From assembly GCA_010909165.1 (NCBI GenBank), contig MU008164.1, positions 1,178,001 through 1,242,000 on the forward strand: a stretch of 64,000 nt of DNA. Direction: 5' to 3'. Numbering within the stretch: the stretch's first letter is position 1; each line of letters opens with the position of its first letter. Source of the DNA: Anthoceros angustus. Lineage: Eukaryota > Streptophyta > Anthocerotopsida > Anthocerotales > Anthocerotaceae. A program made the translations under genes and the position numbers. Of the stretch, positions 44,750 to 55,129 are shown one piece after another. The notes under the pieces were generated by a model. It was not told where the DNA came from, searched no databases, and saw only the letters and a program-made list of their open reading frames with translations.

Positions 44750-46870
44750 ACTTTGTGCAGATAAGAAGGACATGGTTGTGGGATGACGCGTTCATGATCT
44801 CACTGTCAAACTTGGGTACGAGTCAATCACATACTTGGGGAACCATATCTTGCAGATGTATGTATCTGGAGGTAGGCTACAGGAGGGTGGGCAAACCAAA
44901 TCCCTTCATGTGGTTTTCAATAATCTCCGCACATGCTACACATGGGGAGCCTAATGAGGCGATACAACTTTACTATGCGATGTGTCGCTCGGTGTGAAGG
45001 CGGATGCCCACATCTTTGTAGCAGCCCTTCAAGCTTGTGCATTTCTTTGTGGACACGGAATCTAGCGTAAAAGTGCGCATGATATGTTGCATGACATTCC
45101 ACCGAACTTGTTTATTGCCAAGTCGGTGGACATGTACGCAAACCGTGGTGAATCGGAAGAGACACACACGGTTTTCGATAGGTTAGGCGTAAAGGATGTC
45201 GTGACATGGACGGCCCCGATAGTTGGGTATGCAAATCATGGGCTTGGCCAAGAGGCGCTTGTTCATGGACAAATGGAGAAGGAGGGCACGATTGTGGGCA
45301 ACCATGTTACCTTTGCTTGCCTTCCAAGGCTGTGCAACGCAAGTGCCTTACAGAGGGCGGTGCACTCCTGATTGTGGAGAGAGGACCTAGATAACACACT
45401 TGTGGGCACTTGCACGGTGGACATGTACGCAAACCGTGGTGAATCGGAAGAGACACACACGGTTTTCGATAGGTTAGGCGAGAAAGGATGTCGTGACATG
45501 GACGGCCCCGATAGTTGGGTATGCAAATCATGGGCTTGGCCAAGAGGCGCTTGTTCATGGACAAATGGAGAAGGAGGGCACGATTGTGGGCAACCATGTT
45601 ACCTTTGCTTGCCTTGAAGGCTGTGCAACGCAAGTGCCTTACAGGTGCACTCCTGATTGTGGAGAGAGGACTAGATAACACACTTGTGGGCACTTGCACG
45701 GTGGACATGTAGGCAAAGTGTGGCGAAGTAGAAGATGCGCATCAAGTTTTTGAATGCTTGAGCCCAAAGGATGTGGTGACTTGGAATGCCACGATTCTTT
45801 GGGTATGGATGAAAGGGCTTGGTCAAGAGGCGCTATTTTTGTATGGACGAATGCAACAGGAGGGCTGCTTGTGGCGATGAGGTTACTTTTGCTTGCCTTT
45901 TGAAGGCATGTGCAAGCATTGGTGCCTTCTGGAAGGCGGTGCACTCACACTTGTGCAAAGAGGACATTTGGATAACGACTTGTGGGCAACCATGTTACCT
46001 TTGCTTGCCTTCCAAGGCTGTGCAACGCAAGTGCCTTCTGGAAGGCGGTGCACTCACAGTTGTGGAGAGAGGACCTAGATAACACACTTGTGGGCACTTG
46101 CACGGTGGACATGTAGGCAAAGTGTGGCGAAGTAGAAGATGCGCATCAAGTTTTTGAATGCTTGAGCCCAAAGGATGTGGTGACTTGGAATGCCACGATT
46201 CTTTGGGTATGGATGAAAGGGCTTGGTCAAGAGGCGCTATTTTGTATGGACGAATGCAACAGGAGGGCTGCTTGTGGCGATGAGGTTACTTTTGCTTGCC
46301 TTTTGAAGGCATGTGCAAGCATTGGTGCCTTCTGAGAAGGCGGTGCACTCACACTTGTGCAAAGAGGACATTTGGATAACGACTTGTGGGCAACCATGTT
46401 ACCTTTGCTTGCCTTCCAAGGCTGTGCAACGCAAGTGCCTTCTGGAAGGCGGTGCACTCACAGTTGTGGAGAGAGGACCTAGATAACACACTTGTGGGCA
46501 CTTGCACGGTGGACATGTAGGCAAAGTGTGGCGAAGTAGAAGATGCGCATCAAGTTTTTGAATGCTTGAGCCCAAAGGATGTGGTGACTTGGAATGCCAC
46601 GATTCTTTGGGTATGGATGAAAGGGCTTGGTCAAGAGGCGCTATTTTTGTATGGACGAATGCAACAGGAGGGCTGCTTGTGGTGATGAGGTTACTTTTGC
46701 TTGCCTTTTGAAGGCATGTGCAAGCATTGGTGCCTTCTGTATGGACAAATGGAGAAGGAGGGCGATTGTGGGCACTTGCACGGTGGACATGTACGCAAAG
46801 AGGACATTTGGATAACGACTTGTGGGCGCTCGGTGGACTGTATGCCAAGATGCATGCCTCGTTTTGTGAC
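44750..46870 (+). pseudogene. PPR gene pieces amplified in tandem inside the CACTA
   Basis: The left part reads PNPFMWFSIISAHATHGEPN and VKADAHIFVAALQACA (44890-45050), followed by modules with SVDMYANRGESEETHTVFDR, VKDVVTWTAPIVGYANHGLG and NHVTFACL. The segment CTTGTGGGCACTTGCACGGT followed by GGACATGTA recurs at about 45400, 45683, 46090, 46494 and 46770, giving unit lengths near 280 and 405 bp. Two unit types alternate, one with FECLSPKDVVTWNATI. These are classic PLS-PPR motifs, but stops (TAG in the DMYA position) and frame shifts occur in nearly every module. It derives from a host PPR gene captured and then expanded in place. Confidence 0.9.
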
Positions 46871-46879
46871 TTGGCTAGG

Positions 46880-48099
46880 AAAATTCTTACACCGACATTT
46901 TACAATGCTGGCACTATTTATAAATCGATAAATTTGTATAACATTTTACAATGTATTTGCAATGAACATGCGACATCGCAATTTCACTAATATATAGCCT
47001 CATAAATGACATAAATCAGAAAAGGTCTCTTCCACATATTTACAACGGCATTTGCGACAAGCATGCCACATCGCAATCTTACTAATATATAACCTCATAA
47101 ATTACATAAATAAGGAAAAGGCATGCCACATCGAATCTTACTAATATATAACCTCATAAATTACATAAATAAGGAAAAGGCATGCCACATCGAATCTTAC
47201 TAATATATAACCTCATAAATTACATAAATAAGGAAAAGGTCTCTTCCAAAATTTACAACGGCATTTATGACAAACATGCCACATCAGCAAATAATATATT
47301 TATTCATGGATATTGGCTGGCTTGTGCATTTTACAACCATAGTTACGACGCATGTGCCACGTCAAGAATATACAATAAAATGAATAATCCAATAATATAA
47401 CATAAATTGGAGAAACCATTTTACAATGATATTTGCAATGAGCTTGCCATGTCAGCAAATAATAAATTTATTTATAGATATTTATATAAAATGGTTTTCA
47501 TGCATTTTACAACCATAGCTACAATGCATGTGACACGTCAAGAATACAAAAAAAAAGATAATCCCATAACTAACATAAATCCAGAGAAACATATTTACAA
47601 CATCATTTGCAACGAACTTGCCACATCAGCAAATAATAAATCTATTCATAGATATTCCAATAAATGGTATTATTCCAAAAATCAAGTCTTGCACAATTTA
47701 CAACCACATCTACAACAAACATGGTTTACAACGTCTTTTACAAGTACCGTTTACAACATCCTTTATGCCACGTCATTATAAATTCAACAAAATGTAGTTT
47801 TATTAACAAATAACCCCCATAGTTTTCTAAATCAAAAGAGTTTATGCACAATTAACAACGTCATGTACAACGAGCAAGCCATGTCAACAAACCCCGTTGT
47901 AAAATTTGTGTCAACATGCCATGTCAACAAATCCCGTTGTAAAATTGTGTCAACATGCCATGTCAACAAACCCCGTTGTAAAATCCATGCCACATCATAT
48001 TAGTTAGGAACCCTTGTTGTAAATGTTCAAAAACTTACAACAGGCTTTGAGTCGTAGTAAGAGTGTTGTAGTTTCCTCTAACTAAACTTAGACCCATTT
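46880..48099. repeat. Right subterminal region with TTTACAAC motifs
   Basis: About 25 TTTACAAY / GTTGTAAA motifs lie in AT-rich DNA. It includes three or four 59-bp units around GGCATGCCACATCGAATCTT (47060-47240), degenerate units with GCCACATCAGCAAATAATA (47275, 47450, 47625), and a triple ACATGCCATGTCAACAAA / CCCCGTTGTAAAAT repeat (47878-47990). This is the counterpart of the left subterminal array. Confidence 0.88.
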
Positions 48100-48124
48100 G
48101 TAAAGGTAGCCCCTCCTTGTAGTG
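48100..48124 (-). repeat. Right terminal inverted repeat of the CACTA element
   Basis: The minus strand reads CACTACAAGGAGGGGCTACC followed by TTTAC. It is followed on the plus strand by the target duplication AAG. Confidence 0.83.
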
Positions 48125-50700
48125 AAGACTTTGAGCAAAGACACAATGGACATCTTTGAGGAGGAAGGTCTTGAGTTCTGAGCGAGCCAAGTGAGGAAGC
48201 TTTGCTTCCTCCTGTTGATGGTGAAGCAAGTGGTGACGAATTGATTCGAAGACTTGGACAACGTTGAATCTTGATGCATCCGTTGATTATTTGGTAGACT
48301 TCTTTGGAAGGTGTGGACTCGGTGAGGAGCGGATCTTAACCCACCAAGGATTAATTTCGAGGTTGGCCCGGAGAGTCTTGAGGTCGAGGGGCGGTGAATA
48401 CATAGTCGTGACATAGATGTTTAGGGTATATGTGGATGTGTGATCCGTGTTCATGTTTTGACATAGAGTTTTGATCTTGATGCATTGTGCCTTTTGCACG
48501 GATGTCGGTGCTAAAGCTCTTAGTCGTTCTAATTGTGGTGAGCATTCCGCTTGTTTACGGCCGTATTTGGGTTTTGTGATAGGGTGCGGGCTTGACGGTT
48601 GAGGTGCGGGCGGGCTTTCACTAGAGTTGGGGGCAGGAGGCGTAAACTGTACCTGCCATGTTATTTTGGCCCTTTGCCAAGTACTCGTGATTTACTCTCC
48701 AACAACGCCGCAACCAATTCTCCGTGTTTGCCTTCCAGTTTGAGCGGCACTGGAGGAAGAATCCATTCGGTGTCGTCGTCAATTTTCCGGTTGATATTCT
48801 TCTTTGAGGCGGGTGGCGAAAACAGCGCCTCCACTAGGCAGGTGTTAAGAGTGTTGTTGCAGACCAAAGCAGTGGATATGAGGACGGCGTGGCGGCTACG
48901 GTCCCCACCACGGGTCACAGTGCAGACATTGCGAGAGAAGAGGGCGGAGAGCCACTTTGAGGGAGGTCGTGGGCGTCCCTCCGAGGCATCATCGCGGTTG
49001 GGCCAACCCTTATTAGTGGCATCCGTTTGCCACTCCCAAAGCCTGCGTGGTTCCACGGGGAGGTGGGGATAAGGGTTTCTTTGAGGGAGCCCAGGAGGTG
49101 AGGACTATAGCAGGAGGAGGAGGCTGTGAGGCCCGTGACATTGCCATGATCTCACGATGGGTGGGAAGGAGGTGGCGGTGAGATGGAGCTGCGGAGGTTC
49201 GAGACCATATCGGCGTAAAGCACGAGCAGTGAGGAGTTGACGAAGGAGGAGCTAGGCGGAAGAGGCGGTGTGGGCAGCAAGAAGGCGTCGGAGGAGGCGC
49301 TTGTAGTGGCGTGAGCAGTGCCAAGGCATTGGCGGTATGGGGTTCGGATGTGGCCGGAGCCTCTGGTGAGTGAAGGCTTTGGTAGTAAGGTGTTTCAATT
49401 CATGCATCATCGGTTCTTTGGTGATTCTTGGTTTTGGTCTTTGTTGATGTTCTTTGCATCAGCCGGTTGATGTTCTTTGCATCTGTCGGTTGATATTCTT
49501 CTTTGCATCAGCCGGTTGATATTCTTGGTTTTGGTCTTTGATGTTCTTTGCATGGGTAGTAAGGTCTTCTTTGTGAGCCAATGCTATTCACTCTTCATGT
49601 ATGTAGGTGCCAACATATAGGCGGGGAGGTTCATGCAGTGGAGGAAGCAAGCCGATGAGGTCCCTCCTTTTTGGGAGCCACGAGCCACAGCTAGGATAGG
49701 CGGCTTGTTTTGGTGTGGTGGAGTGCTAGAGCACGGCCGTAGACTTGAAACTTGATCATAAGTGGTGGGCGTAAATTGTGGCTTTGTCTGGACAATGTGG
49801 TGCAAAGGTCACCGGATGTCCGGTGCCTTTGGCGACAAAAGAAAAGCTTGTCTTGGCTTGGGCGGATCCAACCTAGGTCCGACACCCTAGTCTATTAAAC
49901 ATGAGTATGGGTCACTTGACTAAATTCGAAAAGTGACGGTTGTCGTGCTCGGTTATATGGTGCCATGGCACTTTTCTTTTAATATATGTGAGCATTTTTG
50001 TATAGTTTGGAGCGGACATATAGTTGGGCATATGGCCCATGTGGGATATTGGTGTCTTATACCTCTAGTCTCCCACTATAGTACCAAATTAGATGTGTGC
50101 ATGCATGTTTGTGTGTCGGGTAGTTGACATGAAGACACATGTCCTTCTTGTTTTTATGGTGCCACAACCTTGCGATCGGTAAGGCGGGATGTCGGGCATA
50201 CTTGGACCAATGTGTACAAAAACCGTGTTAGCATATTGAGGTGGCATTGCGGTTTTCAACTTAGCACATTGGTCTGAAATTGTCATAAATGTCCAGTTCA
50301 AAGCGACAAAGCGGTTTTGCGAAAATGCCCTTAAAAAGCCTTAAAAGCGGGGTATTTTCCAACAGTCCAACCATGGACCTTTCTTAACGGGTTAAAAGAC
50401 ATCAAAAGGTAGAAAAGATGCTTTTGACAACTACGGAAATGGAAATAGTGGTTTTGCCCTTGGTTTTTGGAAAAGCACCAAATCCAGAGATTGGTTGCCA
50501 ATTTGTAGGTCGAATGTGACCAAATGGACATCTGACTCTAAAAAGAGGAGTGTGTCTCTACTTCTTAAGAGACCTTGTTACATGGTTATGTATGTAAGGC
50601 GCGGTGGCATGACGCATATATAGGCAGCGGACCTATATTGGAAAATACATAAAAATCGTAAATCAAGGAAAAGGGCGAATAGATGGTTGAACACATAAAC
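48125..50700. other. Right flank of the CACTA insertion: continuation of the host mobile element
   Basis: 48125-48180 continues the frame broken at 21,580 (TLSKDTMDIFEEEGLEF). Beyond it are coding-like but frame-broken stretches, for example minus 49056-48661 (KWLSALFSRNVCTVTRGGDR, EWILPPVPLKLEGKHGE), and small repeats (TTTGCATCAGCCGGTTGAT, 49456-49530). No known domain is seen. The region probably ends the DUF7869-type element or a further nested repeat. Confidence 0.4.
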
Positions 50701-52469
50701 ATTATTATTTGTTCAAGGCCAAGGAAAGTAGGATTATAAATAGACCTAAAGTGCCTACCATCGAGCGAGGCACTTCATCGAGAACTCGGGGTTTTGCCTA
50801 TATGTGGGCACCCAGCCATGGATTCTTGGATTGTAGATGTTTGTCTGAATGGAAAGGCAGCTATACTTCGTCCCTACAGTTTGTCTCATTTCTCTCTTGT
50901 GACTTTTGGGAACCGCACTATCAAGTGGGAGCCTCAGGCAACCAACTTGATCTCACCACATCTACAATCCCTTCTGTTGCTTGGAGAACTGAGACGGCTG
51001 CATTGGAGGACATTGTGGCGCACTGGATCTTAATGAACTTTTGGATAACAAGTTGAATTTAGAAGAAAAAGGTGAAGATCTTATTGATCATTTCTCATAT
51101 ATGATGAAATGATTTTTGACCAAATAGCTCAGGATCAACTTGAAGGCTTCAAGATGCTAGGACATTCCTTCTTCCTCAACTCTAGGAGCTCCTACTAGAA
51201 ATGGCAGCCCATGTTATAATCGTTGTTGCAATTTTATGTTACACTTCCAAATTGCAACAAGCTATGTAGGCTTGGTATTAAGTTTGACACTACTCCCTTC
51301 TCTTTTTGTCACCATCTTAACACGAACCTAACTCTCTCCCTCATCACCTCACCCTCCTAAGTACACCCTCTCTCTCACAAGCATTGTTTAGGATCCCTTG
51401 AAGTTCAGAGCTTCCAGTCTCTCAACATCTCCTCCTCCTTTTATTGTTATAGTGAATCGTTTTTGCTGTTTGGTCATAAGATTCAAAAATGGAGATAAGA
51501 TGACAATCCTACTGCTTTCGTATTTATAAGAAAAGCCCAAAATAGGTCAAACCCCGCTATTCCAGAATGCAAAGTCTCTCTACCATTAACCGCTTCTCTT
51601 ACAAGTCTAGGTTTGTTTTCTGCCCTACGTAGTTTCATAGTTGAAGTTATCCTTGCAATCAAAGTACGCTTTATTATACAATTCTTTTTGTAAATTGTAT
51701 AATAATTAGATTGTCTCATGTACACTAAAGAAGTGGGACTCCTAAAAAGGACTATCGGCCTATAGTACTAGTACTGGGCACCTTGATAAAGATTTGGATG
51801 CAGTAGATTCAGCTGTAGAAATGGCTCCTTTTGATGACGGTTTGAATACCATGAAGAGTATGAGGAGTAGCCATGGGAGGCCATCGTGAGCTTCAACGTA
51901 AAAGGTTCGCTGCAATCATGTAGCACCGACCTTGAGTTGAGATAAGATTGGCACAAAAGTCATAACATAAGGTTAAAATTATCACTATTTTACCATAGTT
52001 GGAATGAACTGTTGGGAATGGCATTTGGTTTCGTTTAAATCGCAGTTCATCCTTGAATTAAACAATGCCACTGTCATGTTTGCTAGCTATTTGTCACATT
52101 AGATTCTATTGGTGCAACAGATCATGTAGTTTAGTTTTCCCGGTGACAAACAACAAGCTCACCAGAGAATGCAAACCATCAATCTTGTGATGTCATTTAT
52201 CACTGTTTCCCATTTTCATGACATAATAACCTACACTTTATGTCACTTGTAACCTTGTAACATGTAATGAGATATTATCTATTAGAAGTTTGTGTAGTTT
52301 AGAAGTTCACTATTGAGACCTTACAAGAGAAAAATTTACTAGCCATTTAGATTTTACAAGAGACAGGGTTGGCCAAGGCCTTATAAGAAAGGAAGTTCAT
52401 TAGCCTATTGAGCAGTACAAGTGACATGTTCGGTTGGGGCCTTCCGGCTGAGGCCAATTGAACATACAC
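50701..52469. other. Intergenic region, no recognised gene
   Basis: The plus frame 50709-51056 and its +1 neighbour (SWIVDVCLNGKAAILRPYSL, TFGNRTIKWEP) look coding-like but match no family I know. From 51060 to 52469 the DNA is AT-rich with short frames only. Confidence 0.3.
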
Positions 52470-52672
52470 CAAATGGATACACATTTATAGAACGTCGTGA
52501 TTAAGCATCCTGCACTTAGATCGATACTTAGATGGGGTGCGTGAAGGAAGTGGATGCCCTTGGTGCAAGTAGCTTAGGCACACCATGGTACAAGTTGTTG
52601 TTAAATACCAAGTCCTACGACGGAAATATGTCCTTAGTGGACTTAAATAAAATTCTTCTTCTTAGAAGAAAA
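52470..52672 (+). repeat. 200-bp dispersed repeat, left copy
   Basis: It contains GGAAGTGGATGCCCTTGGTG, CAAGTAGCTTAGGCACACCA and TGGTACAAGTTGTT. It matches 58315-58505 in the same orientation at roughly 85-90% by eye. Confidence 0.9.
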
Positions 52673-52736
52673 GAAGTTCATTTATGCTTTACAAATGTGA
52701 GGTTCGGCTAGGCCTTAGCCCCGAGTGAGCAAAAAG

Positions 52737-53015
52737 GCGAAAATGAAGGCCCAAATGATAGCAGAAATGAAGGCGGAAATGAAGGCGGAAATGAAGGCGG
52801 AATTGATGAAAAGCGGTAATGTTGAAGGCGGAATTATGAAGGCGGAAATGAAGGCGGAAATGTTGAAGGCGAAACTGACGGCAGAAATGAAGGCAGACAT
52901 GATAGCGGAAATCAAGGCATAAATAAAGGCGGCAGTATATGCGGAAACACAGGCGGAAATGAAGGCGACAAGAAGGCGGAAATGAAGGCAGGAACGAAGG
53001 CGGCGATGAAGGCCG
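52737..53015 (+). repeat. 12-bp minisatellite (GAAATGAAGGCG)n
   Basis: About 20 variants of GGCGGAAATGAA. It is a multiple of three, so it is open on both strands (MKAE repeats on plus). It leads directly into the AspRS-like frame. Confidence 0.92.
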
Positions 53016-54213
53016 AAATGAAACGGAGAAGCAGCTGGAGCAAACAGCTGGCGGCGGCGGCAGTCGAGGAAGATCCGCTTGCAGGGAACTTCGGGGTTGT
53101 GGCATTCGAGGCAAGGCAGTCGGAGGAGAGAGTGCTGGTCTCTGGGCGAGCGCAGAACGTGCGGGCACAGGGCGCCATCGCATTTCTCATTGTCCGGAAG
53201 CGGGAGTGTACGATGCAGTGTGTGCTGAGCAAGGGGGAGCACGCGAGCAACAAAATGCTGAAGTTCGTTGGGGGCATCAGCAAGGAAAGCTTAATCGTCG
53301 TCGTGGGCATTGTGTCTGTGCCAGGCACTGCCATAGCCGCGACCTCGCAGCAGGTATGGATGGTGTGAGGAGGTATGAAGTTTCGGATGCTCGCTGCCGG
53401 CGTGTGTTCGTTTTGCTTGTGCTGGCAGGTCGAGATTCAGGTCCGCAAAGTCTACTGCGTCATGAGGGTGGAACCGGTGCTTCCTTTCCACCTTGAGGAT
53501 GTAGCCCGGAGCGAGCGTGACATCGAGAAAGCAGCTGAGGTACGGTACCCGGACGAATGACATAGGTGCGTTAGGGAAGGAGAGGAAAGCCTAGCAATGT
53601 GGTATTTAAGTGATGGCTCATTCTTTTTTGCTCTCTTTGTCCAGGAGAACGTCCAGTTTGTTCGTGTTCTCAAGGACACGAGACTCAACTGTAGGGTTCT
53701 CGACTTGCGCACCCCTGCAAACCAGGAATTTCCAGAGTCAGTCTGAAGTTGCCACGGTAGGTGAGCGAGTCGTCCCCCTCTGCTATCAAATTTCGAAGTG
53801 GATGAAGGATGTTGATGTTAAGGATACTGACGATGATGCAATGTTTGATGGATGTGGCAGTATCTGAGACGGACTACTTTACGGCTCACCCTTGTTGAAG
53901 TCGTTCAGATGCTGAATGTATTTTTGCCTGAGGATTGTTTGAATCTTCCTTCACGTTCAGATTGTGCATGCCCTGGAATGTGTTCGTCTGATAAGGGTAT
54001 ACTTCTCTGAGTAGGAGGCAGATGTAGAGATCAGTACCTTGGGAGACCTGAGCACAGAAGTGGAGAGAAAATTGGGTCAGCTTGTCAAGAAAATGTAAGC
54101 CATCACACCCTTTTTTGGTATGGGTAGATGGCGTGCTAACAGCTTCCATTGTTATTCGCAGGTTCAAAACAGACTTCTACATTCTTTACATATATCCACC
54201 AGCTGCAGTGAGA
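52982..54213 (+). pseudogene. Cytosolic aspartyl-tRNA synthetase (AspRS) pseudogene, N-terminal half
   Basis: AspRS charges tRNA-Asp. Exon 1 (to 53353, donor GTATGG) reads RVLVSGRAQNVRAQG and LKFVGGISKESLIVV, the eukaryotic OB-fold anticodon-binding domain. Exon 2 (53429-53539) reads VEIQVRKVYCVMRVEPVLPF and EDVARSERDIEKA. Exon 3 (53645-53756) reads FVRVLKDTRLNCRVLDLRTP then ANQ, with a one-base slip before FQSQSEVAT. A later exon (about 54016-54094) reads TLGDLSTEVERKLGQLVKKM and joins 54162 onward FKTDFYILYIYPPAAVR. Splice sites are consistent in phase. The catalytic motif 1-2 exons between 53757 and 54010, and everything after YPPAAVR (motif 3), are missing. It is a truncated copy, and its last exon runs in frame into the caspase-like sequence. 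Confidence 0.88.
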
Positions 54214-54243
54214 ATTAACGGCTTGGCTGTATTCGTTGTCACC

Positions 54244-55120
54244 ATGCCAGCTCCTGTTTCTCAAGAACCGAATGGAGATGTCACCATTCCAGTTCCTGTC
54301 TCTGAGGATCCGGACCTGCTTGCCCTGCTTACCGAGCCCGACTCACCTTCCCGGTGGATGGTCATGTCATCTTGGGGCAAAAAAAGACCTTGCCAAAGCC
54401 GAAGCAGAGTTGTGGAATCAGGCAAAGGGAGAGGTTTGGCAGTGATTGTGAGCATGGAAGAGGATCGACCTGAAGGAGCGGTAGACAGAGGGCGACTTGA
54501 AGCTCTGTTCAATATTTAACTTCGCTAATAAGCTGTAGACACAGATAATAAGCTCCCTACCCTAGCTAACGACGATTGCATTTTGTGTTGCATTTATGCT
54601 CATAGGGACATAGAAGATGATGGAAGGGAACACATTCTCGTAAGTAGAGCAGGAGCAGGCGGCGAGAAGCTACATGTTGTTGATGATATCTTTAAGCCTG
54701 TCACTAAATGCAGGTTTCTTGCAAACAAGCCAAAGGTTTTTGCGATCATTGCTTGTCGAGGCAGTGGCTGCCTTATCACAAGCCAGGAAGCGGAGGACTT
54801 TGAAGTTGAGAGTAGCAAAGTGGTGAGCATTAGAGCCGGAGAAGTTCGATTCCTGCTTTCTGTGAAGGATTGTCTCGTTTTTTCCTCAACTAGTCATGGA
54901 CAACAATCTTTCAGAAATAACGAGAAAGGCTCAAACTTGATCACAGCTTTGATGAAAGCCATCGTTCCGGGCTGTCGATGATGTGTACAGCATTTTGACA
55001 TCGGTGATTGACGAGGTCACGGGGGCAGAGGTTAAGCTCCCAAGCGAAGCAGGAACGCGCCCGAAGAACCCAGTGTCCCGAATTGTACTCCACTTTCACA
55101 AGAAAGCTTTACAGGTCTTT
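54244..55120 (+). pseudogene. Animal-type caspase-like gene (peptidase C14), damaged
   Basis: From the ATG at 54244 an acidic lead (PAPVSQEPNGDVTIPVPVSE) is followed by the caspase p20 start GRGLAVIVSMEEDRP and DRGRLEALF. Three stops lie at 54517-54534, then the same frame resumes: NDDCILCCIYAHRDIEDDGR (catalytic-His strand, His in YAHRD), EKLHVVDDIFKPVTKCRFLA, then NKPKVFAIIACRGSG. ACRG holds the catalytic Cys position of true caspases (QACRG). The p10 unit follows: VKDCLVFSSTSHGQQSFRNN then EKGSNLITALMKAI, as in caspase YST-PGY-xSWRN-xxGSWFIQxLC. After a one-base slip near 54974 comes DDVYSILTSVIDEVTG and KNPVSRIVLHFHKKAL, the caspase C-terminus. Plant metacaspases have DSCHSG instead. A further exon-like piece (ARKHLAGETSQ) begins at 55306 after an acceptor. 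Confidence 0.8.
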
Positions 55121-55129
55121 ACCATAGTT

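Larger units (their letters stand above)
21581..48124 (+). mobile_element. Giant CACTA (En/Spm) transposon, 26.5 kb, with nested elements and captured gene pieces
   Basis: The left end is CACTACAAGAAAATG (21581) and the right end is CCTTGTAGTG (to 48124), inverse complements over CACTACAAG. The three bases before (AAG, 21578-21580) and after (AAG, 48125-48127) are identical, the 3-bp target duplication of CACTA elements. The TIRs are 9 bp exact and loosely similar to about 25 bp. Subterminal regions at both ends are packed with TTTACAAC/GTTGTAAA motifs, as expected of the sites bound by TNPA-like proteins. The interior holds a TNP2 transposase relic on plus and a Transposase_24-like relic on minus. 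All coding parts are broken, so it would need help in trans. Two tandem-duplicated blocks, Copia debris and PPR/SET gene pieces explain the size. Confidence 0.85.

Noticed and set aside
52689-53183. Minus-strand frames rich in Phe/Arg/Leu-His repeats
   Set aside because: They are the complement of the 12-bp minisatellite and of the AspRS exon on the plus strand.
54583-54981. Plant metacaspase as the identity of the C14-like sequence
   Set aside because: The Cys site reads ACRG rather than DSCHSG, and the p10-type FRNN...GSNLITAL block is absent from metacaspases.
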